From: JBFJWU01 sp041623475 [NCBI: bacterium]
Lineage (GTDB): Bacteria; J088
Reading direction: 5' to 3'
Assembly: GCA_041623475.1 (NCBI GenBank)
Contig: JBFJWU010000018.1
Coordinates: 1-18,574, forward strand
DNA length: 18,574 nucleotides
Part shown: one piece after another, positions 5,929 through 15,046 of the stretch
Numbering within the stretch: position 1 is the stretch's first letter
Layout: the number at the start of each line of letters is the position of its first letter
The notes under the pieces: model-generated
Seen by the model: only the letters and a program-made list of their open reading frames with translations
Told to the model about the DNA's origin: nothing
Databases searched by the model: none
Translations under genes and position numbers: made by a program

Positions 5929-8355
5929 TCAGTTGACCGACGGTTGGTCCGAATCGGGAATGACCATGTCAGGCAGCGGATGCCGCATCCCGCGCTTTTC
6001 AAGATACGCAAAAATCCCGTCGGGATCATCAAATGACAGGGCGTGCTGAAGCACGTCATCCATCTCTTCGACGAGGATAATTTCCAACTGGCTGCGGATA
6101 TCGTCGGGAATTTCTTCCAGATCTTTCTCGGTCTCTGACGGGATCAGGACCCGTTGAATCCCGGATCGATGAGCAGCAAGAATCTTTTCTTTCAGGCCGC
6201 CCACGGGCAGGACCCGGCCGCGCAACGTGATCTCGCCGGTCATCGCCGTATCGCTGCGGACGGGAATCCCGGTCAGCGCCGATGTCAGGCCAATCGCCAT
6301 GGTAATCCCGGCACTGGGACCATCCTTGGGCACGGCCCCTTCCGGGACGTGAACATGCAGGTCAACATTGCGGTAAAAACCGGGGTCGATCCCCAGGCGG
6401 TCAGCTCGACTGCGGACATAGCTCATGGCCGCCCGCACACTTTCCTGCATCACATCGCCCAGCTTGCCGGTCACGTCCAGTTTGCCGCGACCGGGAACGA
6501 CGGTCACTTCAGTCAACAATACCTGGCCGCCGACTTCTGTCCAGGCCAGTCCCTGGGTCACGCCGACCAGGTCGTCCCGGCGTTCGTCGGGATCGCGGAA
6601 CTTTTCGGGGCCCAGGTAATCCCTGACGGTCTTGGTTGTGATTGTTGTCCGCGAATCCTTGTTGACCCGTTCCTCCACGACATCAACGGCAACCTTCCTG
6701 GCGACCGCTTCGATCGTCCGTTCCAGGTTACGGACTCCGGCTTCGCGCGTATAATTGCGGACCATCTTGCGAACGGCCGGCTTCTGGAAACTGACCTTGT
6801 AGTCGCCCAGCCCATGTCGGTCCAGTTGTTTGGGGATCAAATGCCGGACCGCAATTTCGATCTTTTCCTCTTCGGTATAACTCGCCAGTTCGATGACTTC
6901 CATACGATCCCGCAACGGGCCAGGAATCGAATGCAGACCGTTGGCCGTCGTAATGAAGAAGATTCGGCTCAGGTCCAGTTCAAGATCCAGGTAATGGTCC
7001 ATGAATGTGTCGTTCTGCTCGGGATCGAGGACCTCCAGCAAAGCACTACCCGGATCACCGCGAAAGTCACTGGCCAGCTTGTCGATTTCATCCAGCAGGA
7101 AAACCGGGTTGCTGCTGTCCACCTTGCGCAACCCCTGGACAATTCGGCCCGGCAATGCGCCGATGTACGTGCGGCGGTGGCCACGTATCTCTGCTTCATC
7201 GCGTACGCCCCCCAATGACTGCCGGACGAACTCCAGGTCCAGTGAGCGGGCGATGCTTTTTGCGAGGCTGGTCTTGCCCACACCAGGCGGCCCGACCAGG
7301 CACAGTTTCGGCCCGCGGATGGAATCGGTCAGTTTGCGAACGGCCAGGAACTCGACGATGCGTTCCTTGACCCGATCCAGTCCATAGTGGTCTTCGTCCA
7401 GAACCATGCGTACTTTATCAAGGTCGATATCCAGCGGGCGTTCTTCCTGCCATGGGATGGCCAGGATCCACTCCAGGTAGTTGCGGATGACAGCAGCCTC
7501 GGCCGATGACGGTGTCATCAATCGCAATTTTTTCAGTTCCTGCTCGGCGCGCTCCCTGGCGTGCTCGGGCAACGGTTTGGCATCCAGCTTTTCCCTGAGC
7601 TCTTCCAGTTCGGCGCGCCCGTCATCGCCGCCGCCAAGTTCACCCTGGATGGCCTTCATCTGCTCATTCAGGTAGTACTCTTTCTGGTTGCGTTCCATCT
7701 GTTCTTTGACGCGGCCCTGGATTTTCTTTTCGATCTCCAGGACTTCGATCTGGCCACGCAGCAGACGGAGGATTTCGTTGAGCCGCAGTTCGTCATCGCT
7801 GATTTCCAGCAGGAACTGGCGATCCTCGATGTCCAGGTCCAGGTTGGCTGCGATCAGGTCCGCGACGCGACCGGGATCGACGGCACTGGTCACAGCACTC
7901 TGGACTTCCTTGCCGACCTTCTTGTTCAGCTGGACAAACCGTTCGAACGCTTCCAGGACGCTCTGACGACCGCGCTCCAGGTCAAGCATCGTGGCGCGCT
8001 GAAAGTCCATCACCATCGCCGAAACGACAAAAACGGATTCCATCTCGATATAGGATTCGATGCGGCCCCGGACCTGGCCCTCGACCAGCAGTTTGATCAT
8101 TCCGTCCGGCAGGCGCACCACCTGGTGAATCGTCGACAACGTGCCGACATCATAGATGTCATCGGGAAGCGGATCTGTGACCTGGGGGTCTTTCTGGGCG
8201 GCCAGCATGATTTGCTTGCCGCTTTTAAGCGAACGTTCGATCGCCTCGACGGACTTGTCCCGGCCAACAAACAGGGGGACTACCATATCCGGAAAAACAA
8301 CAATGTCCCGCAGCGGCAGCAGCGGAACTTCAACGATCTTTGCGTTATCAGCCAC
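5929..8355 (-). CDS. lon: ATP-dependent protease Lon
   Basis: Cytosolic AAA+ serine protease of 808 residues that degrades damaged and short-lived regulatory proteins. The N-terminal substrate-binding domain begins with [25 protein letters not shown]. The ATPase core has Walker A GPPGVGKT (355-362) and Walker B FLLDEID (419-425). The C-terminal protease domain has PKDGPSAG with nucleophile Ser681 and GGLKEK with Lys722, the catalytic dyad. Length and layout are those of LonA. The start codon is GTG at 8355, placed immediately after the clpX TGA with no spacer, which implies coupling by re-initiation. It is the last gene of tig-clpP-clpX-lon. The usual downstream hupB is missing, and lon ends one base from the convergent ribD stop. 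Confidence 0.98.
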   Translation of the reverse strand: MADNAKIVEVPLLPLRDIVVFPDMVVPLFVGRDKSVEAIERSLKSGKQIMLAAQKDPQVTDPLPDDIYDVGTLSTIHQVVRLPDGMIKLLVEGQVRGRIESYIEMESVFVVSAMVMDFQRATMLDLERGRQSVLEAFERFVQLNKKVGKEVQSAVTSAVDPGRVADLIAANLDLDIEDRQFLLEISDDELRLNEILRLLRGQIEVLEIEKKIQGRVKEQMERNQKEYYLNEQMKAIQGELGGGDDGRAELEELREKLDAKPLPEHARERAEQELKKLRLMTPSSAEAAVIRNYLEWILAIPWQEERPLDIDLDKVRMVLDEDHYGLDRVKERIVEFLAVRKLTDSIRGPKLCLVGPPGVGKTSLAKSIARSLDLEFVRQSLGGVRDEAEIRGHRRTYIGALPGRIVQGLRKVDSSNPVFLLDEIDKLASDFRGDPGSALLEVLDPEQNDTFMDHYLDLELDLSRIFFITTANGLHSIPGPLRDRMEVIELASYTEEEKIEIAVRHLIPKQLDRHGLGDYKVSFQKPAVRKMVRNYTREAGVRNLERTIEAVARKVAVDVVEERVNKDSRTTITTKTVRDYLGPEKFRDPDERRDDLVGVTQGLAWTEVGGQVLLTEVTVVPGRGKLDVTGKLGDVMQESVRAAMSYVRSRADRLGIDPGFYRNVDLHVHVPEGAVPKDGPSAGITMAIGLTSALTGIPVRSDTAMTGEITLRGRVLPVGGLKEKILAAHRSGIQRVLIPSETEKDLEEIPDDIRSQLEIILVEEMDDVLQHALSFDDPDGIFAYLEKRGMRHPLPDMVIPDSDQPSVN

Positions 8356-9606
8356 TCAGGCTGATTCCGCCTGGTTTTCGTAAACCGCGACCGGTTCCTT
8401 GCTGCCGCCGACGACGTCCTCGTCGATCAGCACTTCCTTCAGGTCGCGCTTGTTGGGGACGTCGTACATGATGTCCAGCATCAGGTTTTCCATGATCGCC
8501 CGCAAACCACGCGCGCCGCTTTTGCGGTCGATCGCCAGTCTGGCGATCGCCGCCAGGGCACCCTGCGTGAATTCAAGCCGGACATCTTCCAGTTCAAACA
8601 GCTTCTGGTACTGCTTGACCAGCGCATTTTTCGGTTCCTGAAGGATCTTGACCAGCGCGAACTCATCCAGTTCGTCGAGCGTCGCGACGACCGGGATCCG
8701 ACCGATGAATTCGGGGATCAGGCCAAACTGGATCAGGTCTTCCGGCTGTACTTCCTGCAACAGGGCACCGATGTCCTTTTCGCTCTTGCCACGAATATCG
8801 GCATTAAAACCCAGCCCCTGCCGGCCCGTCCGTCGCTCGACAATGCTGTCCAGCTCAACAAACGCGCCGCCACAGATAAACAGGATATTTGTCGTATCCA
8901 TCTGCAGGAATTCCTGCTGCGGATGTTTTCGGCCCCCCTTGGGCGGGACGTTGGCGACCGTTCCTTCGAGAATCTTCAACAGCGCCTGCTGGACGCCTTC
9001 GCCAGACACATCGCGGGTGATCGACGGGCTGTCCCCCTTACGGGCGACCTTGTCAATCTCGTCGATATAAACAATTCCGCGCTGGGCGCGTTCGACATCA
9101 AAATCAGCGGATTGCAGCAGGTTGAGGAGGATGTTCTCGACATCTTCGCCAACGTAACCGGCTTCAGTCAGGGTGGTCGCGTCCGCAATCGTAAACGGCA
9201 CGTTCAGGTACCGAGCCAGGCTTTGCGCCAGGAGGGTCTTGCCGGAGCCCGTCGGCCCGATCAGCATGATGTTGGACTTCTGGATTTCCACATCGCCCAG
9301 TCGTCCCTTGTTCTGGACTCGCTTGTAATGATTGTGGACAGCGACCGACAGTGTTTTCTTGGCACGATCCTGGCCAATAACATACTGGTCCAGGTATTCC
9401 TTGATCTCCTGCGGCTTCGGGACCTCGGACGAGCTTTTGCGGTTCTGGGTGCTCTGCTCGTAGTCCTCGGCGATGATGTCATTGCACAGTTCGATACATT
9501 CATCACAGATGTAGACAGTCGGCCCGGCGATCAGTTTGCGGACTTCCCGCTGGTCCTTGCCGCAGAAGCTGCAGCGCAGCTTGTCCGAATCGTGATAACG
9601 ACTCAT
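8356..9606 (-). CDS. clpX: ClpXP unfoldase subunit ClpX
   Basis: AAA+ unfoldase of 416 residues that recognises substrates, unfolds them and feeds them to ClpP. The N-terminal zinc-binding domain has all four cysteines (12, 15, 34, 37). Walker A is GPTGSGKT (117-124), followed by the Walker B stretch IVYIDEID. The RKH pore loop ([10 protein letters not shown]) and the arginine-finger region EFIGRIPV are present. The ClpP-docking loop reads GLGF where E. coli has GIGF, a conservative change. The ATG overlaps the clpP stop as ATGA, so the two partners are translationally coupled. Its own stop abuts the lon start. Confidence 0.98.
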   Translation of the reverse strand: MSRYHDSDKLRCSFCGKDQREVRKLIAGPTVYICDECIELCNDIIAEDYEQSTQNRKSSSEVPKPQEIKEYLDQYVIGQDRAKKTLSVAVHNHYKRVQNKGRLGDVEIQKSNIMLIGPTGSGKTLLAQSLARYLNVPFTIADATTLTEAGYVGEDVENILLNLLQSADFDVERAQRGIVYIDEIDKVARKGDSPSITRDVSGEGVQQALLKILEGTVANVPPKGGRKHPQQEFLQMDTTNILFICGGAFVELDSIVERRTGRQGLGFNADIRGKSEKDIGALLQEVQPEDLIQFGLIPEFIGRIPVVATLDELDEFALVKILQEPKNALVKQYQKLFELEDVRLEFTQGALAAIARLAIDRKSGARGLRAIMENLMLDIMYDVPNKRDLKEVLIDEDVVGGSKEPVAVYENQAESA

Positions 9607-10259
9607 CCTTTGGCCTCCTTGGCCGGCTTGTCGCCCTTGCCGCCGCGTTCAACGCTTACGTGATCAATAATACCGTACTCCTTGGCTTCTTCGGAGGACA
9701 TAAAGTTGTCACGTTCGGTATCCCGCTCGATTTTGTCCATCGGCTGGCCGCTATGGTGGCTGAGGATTCTGTTGAGTTCCTGCCGCATGCGCAGGATTTC
9801 CTTGGCGTGGATTTCAATATCGACCGCCTGTCCCTGCACACCACCCAACGGCTGGTGGATCATGATCCGGCTGTTGGGCAGCGCAAAGCGTTTGCCCGGA
9901 TCACCTGCTGCAAGCAGGACCGCCGCCATACTGGCCGCCTGGCCAAAGCAGATGGTGTTGATCGGGCAGCGAATGTACTGCATCGTGTCGTAGATCGCCA
10001 TCCCGGCCGTGATCACGCCGCCGGGGCTGTTGATGTAGATGGAAATGTCGTGTTCCGGGTCTTCGCTTTCCAGATGCAGCATCTGGGCGACCACCAGGTT
10101 GGCAATTCCGTCGTCAATCGGGGTACCAAGGAAAACAATCCGTTCCTTGAGCAGGCGGCTGAAGATATCGTATGCCCGTTCGCCGCGTCCCGTCCGTTCG
10201 ATAACCATTGGTATCAGCTGGGCGGCGGGAGCGTTGTGGAACTGTTCGGGAATACTCAT
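9603..10259 (-). CDS. clpP: ATP-dependent Clp protease proteolytic subunit
   Basis: Serine peptidase of 218 residues that forms the tetradecameric chamber served by ClpX. The catalytic triad is Ser110 (GQAASMAA), His135 (MIHQPLGG) and Asp184 (RDTERDNF). [17 protein letters not shown] and the C-terminal KEYGIIDHV are typical. The N-terminal segment before [17 protein letters not shown] is a likely propeptide region. A lysine-rich tail ([15 protein letters not shown]) extends past the family core. ATG 10259 has AGAGG about nine bases upstream in the 15-base gap after tig. The stop overlaps the clpX ATG by four bases. Confidence 0.98.
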   Translation of the reverse strand: MSIPEQFHNAPAAQLIPMVIERTGRGERAYDIFSRLLKERIVFLGTPIDDGIANLVVAQMLHLESEDPEHDISIYINSPGGVITAGMAIYDTMQYIRCPINTICFGQAASMAAVLLAAGDPGKRFALPNSRIMIHQPLGGVQGQAVDIEIHAKEILRMRQELNRILSHHSGQPMDKIERDTERDNFMSSEEAKEYGIIDHVSVERGGKGDKPAKEAKG

Positions 10260-10274
10260 TCTGGTGCCTCTTTT

Positions 10275-11645
10275 CTATTCGTCAGGTTTAGAGCCCGACT
10301 TTTTTTTCGCTGCCTTTTCCCGACTTTTCTGGAAGGCTTCGGGGGTAACATCTTTTATGTTCGCATATTCGACGACCTGGTCGAGCGCTTTGCGGTTTCG
10401 CAATTCGTGCCGAACCTGTTCAAAGGTGCCGTCTTCCCGTGCCCGGGCTGCCAGGGCCTCGGGGGATTTACCCGATGCCGATGCGACGGTATTCAACTGT
10501 TCCATGATCTGGTCGTCGGAAATCTCGATCCCTTCGGCCTCGGAAATTGCCTCTAGCAGGAATTCGATTCGCACGTTGCGGTCGGCACGCTCGGCCGCAT
10601 CCGCCATCAACATCGGGACCATGTCCTTCAGGGCCGATTCAGGATAACCCTGCTGGACCAGGCGCTGTGCGGTCTCTTCGGCCAGGTTCTGCTGGGCCCT
10701 GGCGACAACACCTTCGGGAACATCGAACTCATGGTTGTCCAGCAACTGTTCCAGGACCTGTGATTCAACCGCTGCACGGCTTTCGCGCTCATAGGTCTCG
10801 GCCAGGTCGTCGCGAATCCGGTCACGCAGTCCCGCCAGGTCACTGTCGGGCAACATCCGGGCAGCAAACTCGTCGCCCAGTTCCGGCAGGTGGCGTTGCT
10901 GGTGTTCTTCGATACTCAGCTCAACCTGCACCGTTGCACCCTGCAACGCTTCGGTCGGTGCCGATTCGTCCATTTGCATCTCAAAATTGAGCGTGTCGCC
11001 GGATCGGGCACCAATCAATTTGTCCTCGATGGCCTGGGCCAGCGAACCATCGCCCACCATTACGTGACGATGGTTGACATTCCCGTCCTTGATCGTCTGG
11101 CCATCCCGCGTGATGTTGTACGTAATCGCGACGTGATCGCCTTCGACGATTGTGTCGTCGGCCCCGGGCTCGCGGTATTCGGCGGCGTTGTTCCGCAGGT
11201 TGTCCAGAACCCGGTCAATCGCCTCGTCGTCGACGTCCTTTGTCGGACGCTCGACTTTGAGCTTTTTGTAGGACTTCAGTTTGACGTCGGGCGGCACTTC
11301 CAGCGTTGCTGAATATTTGAACGGTGCCGATGACACCAGCGGCTCGGGATCAATCCGGCTGACATTGAGGATCCGGCCCTCGTATGACGAGATCGCCTCG
11401 TCCAGCGAATCACGGACCAGTTGCTCGGCCGTGGCGCTGGCGATATCCGCACCGTGATTCTTTTCGATCACCTGGACGGGGGCCTTGCCCGGGCGAAATC
11501 CGGGGATACGCGAACGCCGTCGCAGGTCCGCCACAATTTGCGACCGTGCGGCTTCGACACGGTCACTGGGGACTTCGACTGTCAGCGTTCGGGTAACCGG
11601 CCCGGATTCATTGATGTTGACTTGTAATGAAGCTGCTTCACTCAT
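10275..11645 (-). CDS. tig: Trigger factor
   Basis: Ribosome-associated chaperone with peptidyl-prolyl isomerase activity, 456 residues, which meets nascent chains at the exit tunnel. The N-terminal ribosome-binding signature is GFRPGKAP (49-56). The FKBP-like isomerase domain spans roughly residues 160-250 (from VEGDHVAITYNI through GATVQVELSIEEHQQRHLPELGDEFA). A long helical C-terminal domain follows, ending in a lysine-rich tail (KSREKAAKKKSGSK). It is the first gene of tig-clpP-clpX-lon, reading from an extended -10 promoter about 25 bases upstream. The leader is short and has no strong ribosome binding site; a GGAAG lies too close to the ATG. Confidence 0.97.
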   Translation of the reverse strand: MSEAASLQVNINESGPVTRTLTVEVPSDRVEAARSQIVADLRRRSRIPGFRPGKAPVQVIEKNHGADIASATAEQLVRDSLDEAISSYEGRILNVSRIDPEPLVSSAPFKYSATLEVPPDVKLKSYKKLKVERPTKDVDDEAIDRVLDNLRNNAAEYREPGADDTIVEGDHVAITYNITRDGQTIKDGNVNHRHVMVGDGSLAQAIEDKLIGARSGDTLNFEMQMDESAPTEALQGATVQVELSIEEHQQRHLPELGDEFAARMLPDSDLAGLRDRIRDDLAETYERESRAAVESQVLEQLLDNHEFDVPEGVVARAQQNLAEETAQRLVQQGYPESALKDMVPMLMADAAERADRNVRIEFLLEAISEAEGIEISDDQIMEQLNTVASASGKSPEALAARAREDGTFEQVRHELRNRKALDQVVEYANIKDVTPEAFQKSREKAAKKKSGSKPDE

Positions 11646-11670
11646 CTTCCGGCACTTTCAAGAGAGGTGT

Positions 11671-11679
11671 ATTGTAGCA
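11671..11679 (-). promoter_or_regulatory. Extended -10 promoter of the tig-clpP-clpX-lon operon
   Basis: On the minus strand TGC is followed directly by TACAAT (five of six consensus), an extended -10. Initiation would fall near 11664, leaving a leader of about 20 bases. The -35 position (11694-11699, GGCAAA) is weak, as is common for extended -10 promoters, and lies beside an inverted repeat. Confidence 0.6.
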
Positions 11680-11697
11680 TAACGAGTGCCGTTTTTG

Positions 11698-11713
11698 CCC
11701 TGAATTATCAGGG
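11698..11713. repeat. Inverted repeat upstream of tig
   Basis: CCCTGA and TCAGGG form a 6-bp inverted repeat around ATTA. It touches the -35 region of the tig promoter and lies 48 bases before the divergent glycosyltransferase start. It has no U-tract on either strand, so a protein-binding site is more likely than a terminator. Confidence 0.4.
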
Positions 11714-11761
11714 GTTTGAGCGACAGCGAGGCCTTGGAAACACAACCTTCAGGACACACAG

Positions 11762-13162
11762 ATGACTGAAAACATGGGTGGCCCGTTGGCACCCGATCAC
11801 TGCGGTTTCGAGCCCTGGCCGGCAATTTGCCTGCTGGGCGCGCTGGCGGCCCGACTGGCAATTGCCGGTAACCAGTCGCTGTGGCTGGACGAAGCGCTGA
11901 CCGAGCGCCTGTTGCGGCATTCCCTGCCGGGGCTGTTCGCACAACTGTCCGGTGATGTCCACCCACCATTGTTCTATTTGGTTGCCAAAGGGTGGGCGGA
12001 ACTGTTCGGTCGATCCGAACTGGCCCTGCGCAGCCTGCCTGCCCTGTTTGACACTGCCACGTGCCTGGTGGTCTGGATATGGGCGACGGCAATTGCCGGT
12101 CGGCGCACCGGGCGGATCGCGCTGGTGCTGGCAGCGACCAGTATGTTCCAGATCTATTACGGAATTGAGTTTCGCCAGTACGCACTGCTGGGGTTGCTGG
12201 CTGCTGTGGCGCACCTGTCGCTGGTCCGGCTGCTGCAAGTCCCGACCCCCGGCAGGGCTGTGACCCTGGGCGTGGTCTATGCCATGGCGCTGTACACCCA
12301 GTACGTTGCGGTGCTGGTACTTGCCGCCCACGCCGCCATTGTTGTCAGCGGGCGCGACAGGCGGGCAAGATCCCTGTGGCTTGCGGCAGCGGCCGGTTCA
12401 GTCATTGCACTTGCGCCCTGGTGGCCCTACCTGTCCCGCCATATCCAGATCATCACGGCTTCGGTACCGGTCCATAGCGGTGCCCTGGTGGACTACCTCC
12501 AGGCTCCGGCCCGATTGTTGTTCTACAGCACTGGCGCTATCCCCCGGTGGGCATACACAGCTGCCGGGGGTGCCCTGTTGGCTGGTCTGGTGCTTTGGCG
12601 AGTCCGGACCCGGGGCCGTTCGCCTGGCAGCGATGTCCTGTTGCCGCTGGAACTGATCTGCCTGGTTCCGGTCGGCATTCTGCTGCTTGGGTCGCTGGCC
12701 GGTTCCGGCGCGATGGCGTGGAAACTGCTGGTCATCCTGTCGCCGGCGCTGCTGGTCTATGTCGCGGTACTCGTATCGCACCTGCCGCCAGCATTGGCAA
12801 CGATCGCGATCGGCACGATCGTTACAGTGAATATTGCCAGCTACGTTCATTCTGCTGGTACGGTTCACAAAGAAGACTGGCGCGGCGCGGTCCAGGCCGT
12901 CGGACCGAAGATCGCGGCAACGGACGGATTGATGTTTGACTCGCCATACGTCGAGACCCCGTTCCGCTATTACTTTGGCGACGGAGCACCCGCAGCCATC
13001 GACCCCCGGCGACCAAACCGGCTGCCGGATCGGCTGTGGGCAGTGCGTTCGCACAGTCGCTACGACTGGCACAACGTCGGCCGGCGGCTGCACGCCAACG
13101 GACTGACGTCACGCAAGCTGTGGAAATTCTACAAAATTGAAATTGAACTGTTTGCCAGGTAA
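11762..13162 (+). CDS. GT-C family membrane glycosyltransferase (PMT/ArnT-like)
   Basis: Integral inner-membrane protein of 466 residues with about ten hydrophobic segments. The first periplasmic loop carries SLWLDEALTE (Asp-Glu at 43-44), the catalytic motif position of GT-C enzymes of the PMT/ArnT type that use polyprenyl-phosphate sugars. DVHPPLFYLV at 65-74 and SELALRSLPALFD at about 85-97 are further family features. The C-terminal portion after the last membrane helix (from about VHKEDWRGAVQAV) is a soluble periplasmic region. ATG 11762 has AGGA eight bases upstream; a second ATG four codons on is possible. Acceptor (protein, lipid A or exopolysaccharide) cannot be told from sequence. 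It stands alone, divergent from tig and convergent with the M23 gene, so there is no sugar-pathway context. Confidence 0.82.
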   Translation: MTENMGGPLAPDHCGFEPWPAICLLGALAARLAIAGNQSLWLDEALTERLLRHSLPGLFAQLSGDVHPPLFYLVAKGWAELFGRSELALRSLPALFDTATCLVVWIWATAIAGRRTGRIALVLAATSMFQIYYGIEFRQYALLGLLAAVAHLSLVRLLQVPTPGRAVTLGVVYAMALYTQYVAVLVLAAHAAIVVSGRDRRARSLWLAAAAGSVIALAPWWPYLSRHIQIITASVPVHSGALVDYLQAPARLLFYSTGAIPRWAYTAAGGALLAGLVLWRVRTRGRSPGSDVLLPLELICLVPVGILLLGSLAGSGAMAWKLLVILSPALLVYVAVLVSHLPPALATIAIGTIVTVNIASYVHSAGTVHKEDWRGAVQAVGPKIAATDGLMFDSPYVETPFRYYFGDGAPAAIDPRRPNRLPDRLWAVRSHSRYDWHNVGRRLHANGLTSRKLWKFYKIEIELFAR

Positions 13163-13181
13163 CTCCCGGCGAGGGAACGGG

Positions 13182-14117
13182 CTATTGCAGTTGCTGGTCG
13201 TCCAGCAGGATATAGCGGAATGGATTGACCGGGACCCCGGCCATGTGGACCTCGTAATGCAGGTGCGGCCCGGTTGACCGACCGGTATTGCCGACACCAC
13301 CAATCCGGTCACCACGACCAACCAGGTCACCGGCCTTGACATCGATCCGGCTCAAGTGTCCGTATCGGGACGTCAGGCCGTATCCGTGGTCGACCGTAAT
13401 CAACTTGCCATAGCCGCTTTTGACACCGGCAAACAGGACCACACCGTCAGCCGCAGCAACCACCGGGTTGCCCATTCGTGTCGCAATGTCGATCCCTTCG
13501 TGCATTTTCCGGGAACCGGTAAAGGGGCTGGTGCGCATGCCAAAGGTGCTGGTCACCCATCCTTTGGTTGGCCAGATGCTGGGGGTGCTGTCCAGGCGCG
13601 CTTCCTGGTCCGCCATCAATGCATCCAGATCATACAGCCGCATTTCCTGAAGTTTGGCAAGGTTGTCGGCCTGTTCGACCTTGACGTCCAGCCGGGCCAG
13701 TTCCATCCGGCTTTCACGATCCAGGACGGCATCAAACTGTGCCAGGTCGTTAGAGCTTGGGCCACCGACGCCCAGAACTGTTCGTTCGTCATTGTCAACC
13801 GGTTCGCCAAGAATGACGCGCAACTTGCGGTCCAGGCGCTGGACCCGATCCATTGTTGACTCGGCTTTTTCCAGACGGGTCGTCAAGGCGGCCATATGGA
13901 TCTGCTGCGCTTCCATCTGCGCTTCCATACGCCAGCGCTCCGGCAGACTGGCAATCGTGTACACCGAGTACCCGACCGCAGACACCAGAATCGCAAGCAC
14001 ACCAATCCCTGCCCAAACCAGCCTGCGCAGGCGCACAGGTGACAGGTAGAGCCGACTGATGTTTCCGTTGTCGTCCGGCACGAGGACGACGGTGTAGCCT
14101 TGATCTGTCTTATTCAT
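13182..14117 (-). CDS. Membrane-anchored M23 family peptidoglycan endopeptidase
   Basis: Predicted zinc metallopeptidase of 311 residues that cuts peptide cross-links in peptidoglycan. Order: a short cytoplasmic N-terminus, one membrane helix at about 33-53 (LVWAGIGVLAILVSAVGYSVY), a long helical and probably coiled-coil stretch (60-170), then the LytM/M23 domain. Metal and catalytic residues are all present: His206 and Asp210 (HEGID), His254 (RYGHL), His285 and His287 (HLHYEV), so it should be active rather than a degenerate EnvC/NlpD type. The chosen ATG is 14117; an open extension to 14168 overlaps the promoter. It is monocistronic with a strong upstream promoter, and converges on the GT-C gene with a 19-base gap. 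Confidence 0.93.
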   Translation of the reverse strand: MNKTDQGYTVVLVPDDNGNISRLYLSPVRLRRLVWAGIGVLAILVSAVGYSVYTIASLPERWRMEAQMEAQQIHMAALTTRLEKAESTMDRVQRLDRKLRVILGEPVDNDERTVLGVGGPSSNDLAQFDAVLDRESRMELARLDVKVEQADNLAKLQEMRLYDLDALMADQEARLDSTPSIWPTKGWVTSTFGMRTSPFTGSRKMHEGIDIATRMGNPVVAAADGVVLFAGVKSGYGKLITVDHGYGLTSRYGHLSRIDVKAGDLVGRGDRIGGVGNTGRSTGPHLHYEVHMAGVPVNPFRYILLDDQQLQ

Positions 14118-14139
14118 CAATTTATTCCGCAACTGCAAT

Positions 14140-14168
14140 ATGTTAGTGACCACCCCCCTGCTTGTCAA
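14140..14168 (-). promoter_or_regulatory. Sigma-70 type promoter of the M23 peptidase gene
   Basis: On the minus strand a perfect TTGACA (14168-14163) and TAACAT (14145-14140, four of six) are spaced by exactly 17 bases. The start site would be near 14133, giving a leader of about 16 bases. This is the best-matched -35/-10 pair in the window. Confidence 0.72.
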
Positions 14169-14199
14169 ACGTCGACGACGCTGTCAAACACTGGTTTGA
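14163..14199. repeat. Repeated GTTTGACA boxes at the M23 promoter
   Basis: GTTTGACA (minus strand) occurs at 14170-14163, where it contains the -35, and again at 14189-14182, a 19-bp step. The distal copy also forms an inverted repeat TCAAAC-ACTG-GTTTGA (14184-14199). Nineteen bases is near two helical turns, so the copies would face the same side of DNA. A regulator site or a second, upstream -35 are both possible. Confidence 0.5.
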
Positions 14200-14213
14200 A
14201 AACGCGTACTGGC

Positions 14214-14224
14214 ATGTGGCACAT
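14214..14224. repeat. Short palindrome ATGTG-G-CACAT
   Basis: An 11-base perfect palindrome in the intergenic region between the PP2C and M23 genes, 20 bases from the terminator hairpin that carries the same TGTGGC word. Too short to assign a role. Confidence 0.3.
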
Positions 14225-14240
14225 ACGGTATTCTTTGCCG

Positions 14241-14261
14241 AAAAGGCCACAATATGTGGCC
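14241..14261 (-). terminator. Likely intrinsic terminator after the PP2C gene
   Basis: On the minus strand a perfect 7-bp stem (GGCCACA/TGTGGCC, loop of three) is followed directly by TTTT. It lies 54 bases after the phosphatase stop and before the M23 promoter, the right place to end the tadA operon. The U-tract is short, so efficiency may be moderate. Confidence 0.6.
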
Positions 14262-14314
14262 AGACGACCGTATCCAACAGTGTCGGGACGGGGTCACGGG
14301 GATACCCGCCGCAA

Positions 14315-15046
14315 TCAGGTCGCCAGGATCACCACCGTAATGTTGTCTTCGCCGCCGCGTTCGTTGGCCAGGTCAATCAACTGCTCAATGGCCAGGCGAT
14401 AGCCGTTCTGGGAACGCGCCTGCTTGAGGATTCCGGCAATTTCGTCATCGTTTACTTTGCCGGTCAGACCGTCGCTGGCCAGCAGGAACACGTCACCGTC
14501 CCGCCCCGGTTCGGCGATGACATCAACGTCGATTTCGGGCTCGAATCCGATCGATCTGGTGACGACATTGCGCATCGGATGAACCGCAGCTTCGTCAGCA
14601 GACAGCACGCCTTCGTCAACCTGCACCTGCACCCAACTGTGGTCGTGGGTCAACTGCCCGAACTCGTCGCCCCGCAACCGGTAGCAACGACTGTCACCGA
14701 CGTGTCCGATCAGCAGCTGACCGGAATCCTGATCAGGACACCAGATGGCACACAGGGTCGTCCCCATCCCCTGGACGTGTCCACGGGCGATACTTTCCTC
14801 GAACACACGACGATTTGCGGCAATAATCGCCGTGGCCAGTATTTCCTGGTTGTCATCGGCTGACCGGTCGACATCCCGCAGCTGTTCCCGCAGTGTCTCC
14901 AGCGCCAGGGCACTGGCCACCTCGCCGGCCTGGTGGCCGCCCATCCCGTCCGCCACGGCAAACAGGCCGACCCCTTCGTCAACGAGAAAGTTGTCTTCGT
15001 TCTTTTTGCGGACCTGGCCGATATCGGTTGATGCGGCGTGAATCAT
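14315..15046 (-). CDS. PP2C family serine/threonine protein phosphatase
   Basis: Metal-dependent phosphatase of 243 residues, the size of minimal Stp/PrpC enzymes. Conserved blocks in order: RKKNEDNF (13-20), VADGMGGHQAG (31-41), GMGTTL, IGHVGDSRCYRL (113-124), LTHDHSWV, LLASDGLTG (188-196) and GGEDNITVVIL (231-241). Metal ligands Asp33, Asp192 and Asp234 are present. No membrane segment or extra domain is seen. Stp/PrpC usually sits next to a PASTA or Hanks-type kinase, but no kinase is in the window. The ATG overlaps the recN stop as ATGA, so it is translated as the last gene of tadA-nadK-recN. Confidence 0.95.
   Translation of the reverse strand: MIHAASTDIGQVRKKNEDNFLVDEGVGLFAVADGMGGHQAGEVASALALETLREQLRDVDRSADDNQEILATAIIAANRRVFEESIARGHVQGMGTTLCAIWCPDQDSGQLLIGHVGDSRCYRLRGDEFGQLTHDHSWVQVQVDEGVLSADEAAVHPMRNVVTRSIGFEPEIDVDVIAEPGRDGDVFLLASDGLTGKVNDDEIAGILKQARSQNGYRLAIEQLIDLANERGGEDNITVVILAT

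Noticed and set aside
6154-10556. Long open frames on the plus strand opposite lon, clpX and clpP (up to about 350 codons)
   Set aside because: They are antisense shadows of well-conserved genes in GC-rich DNA, with arginine/glutamine/proline-rich or otherwise unlikely sequences and no family features.
11646-11670. CTTGAA upstream of tig as a heat-shock sigma-32 -35 element
   Set aside because: It is about 15-20 bases from the ATG, so its -10 would fall inside the coding sequence; the extended -10 upstream is a better promoter.
11698-11713. Hairpin CCCTGA/TCAGGG as an intrinsic terminator
   Set aside because: No U-tract follows on either strand, and no gene ends here; both neighbours diverge from it.
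14118-14168. Longer M23 protein starting at 14168
   Set aside because: The extra 17 codons cover the -10 and -35 of its own best promoter; ATG 14117 gives a normal membrane-anchored N-terminus.
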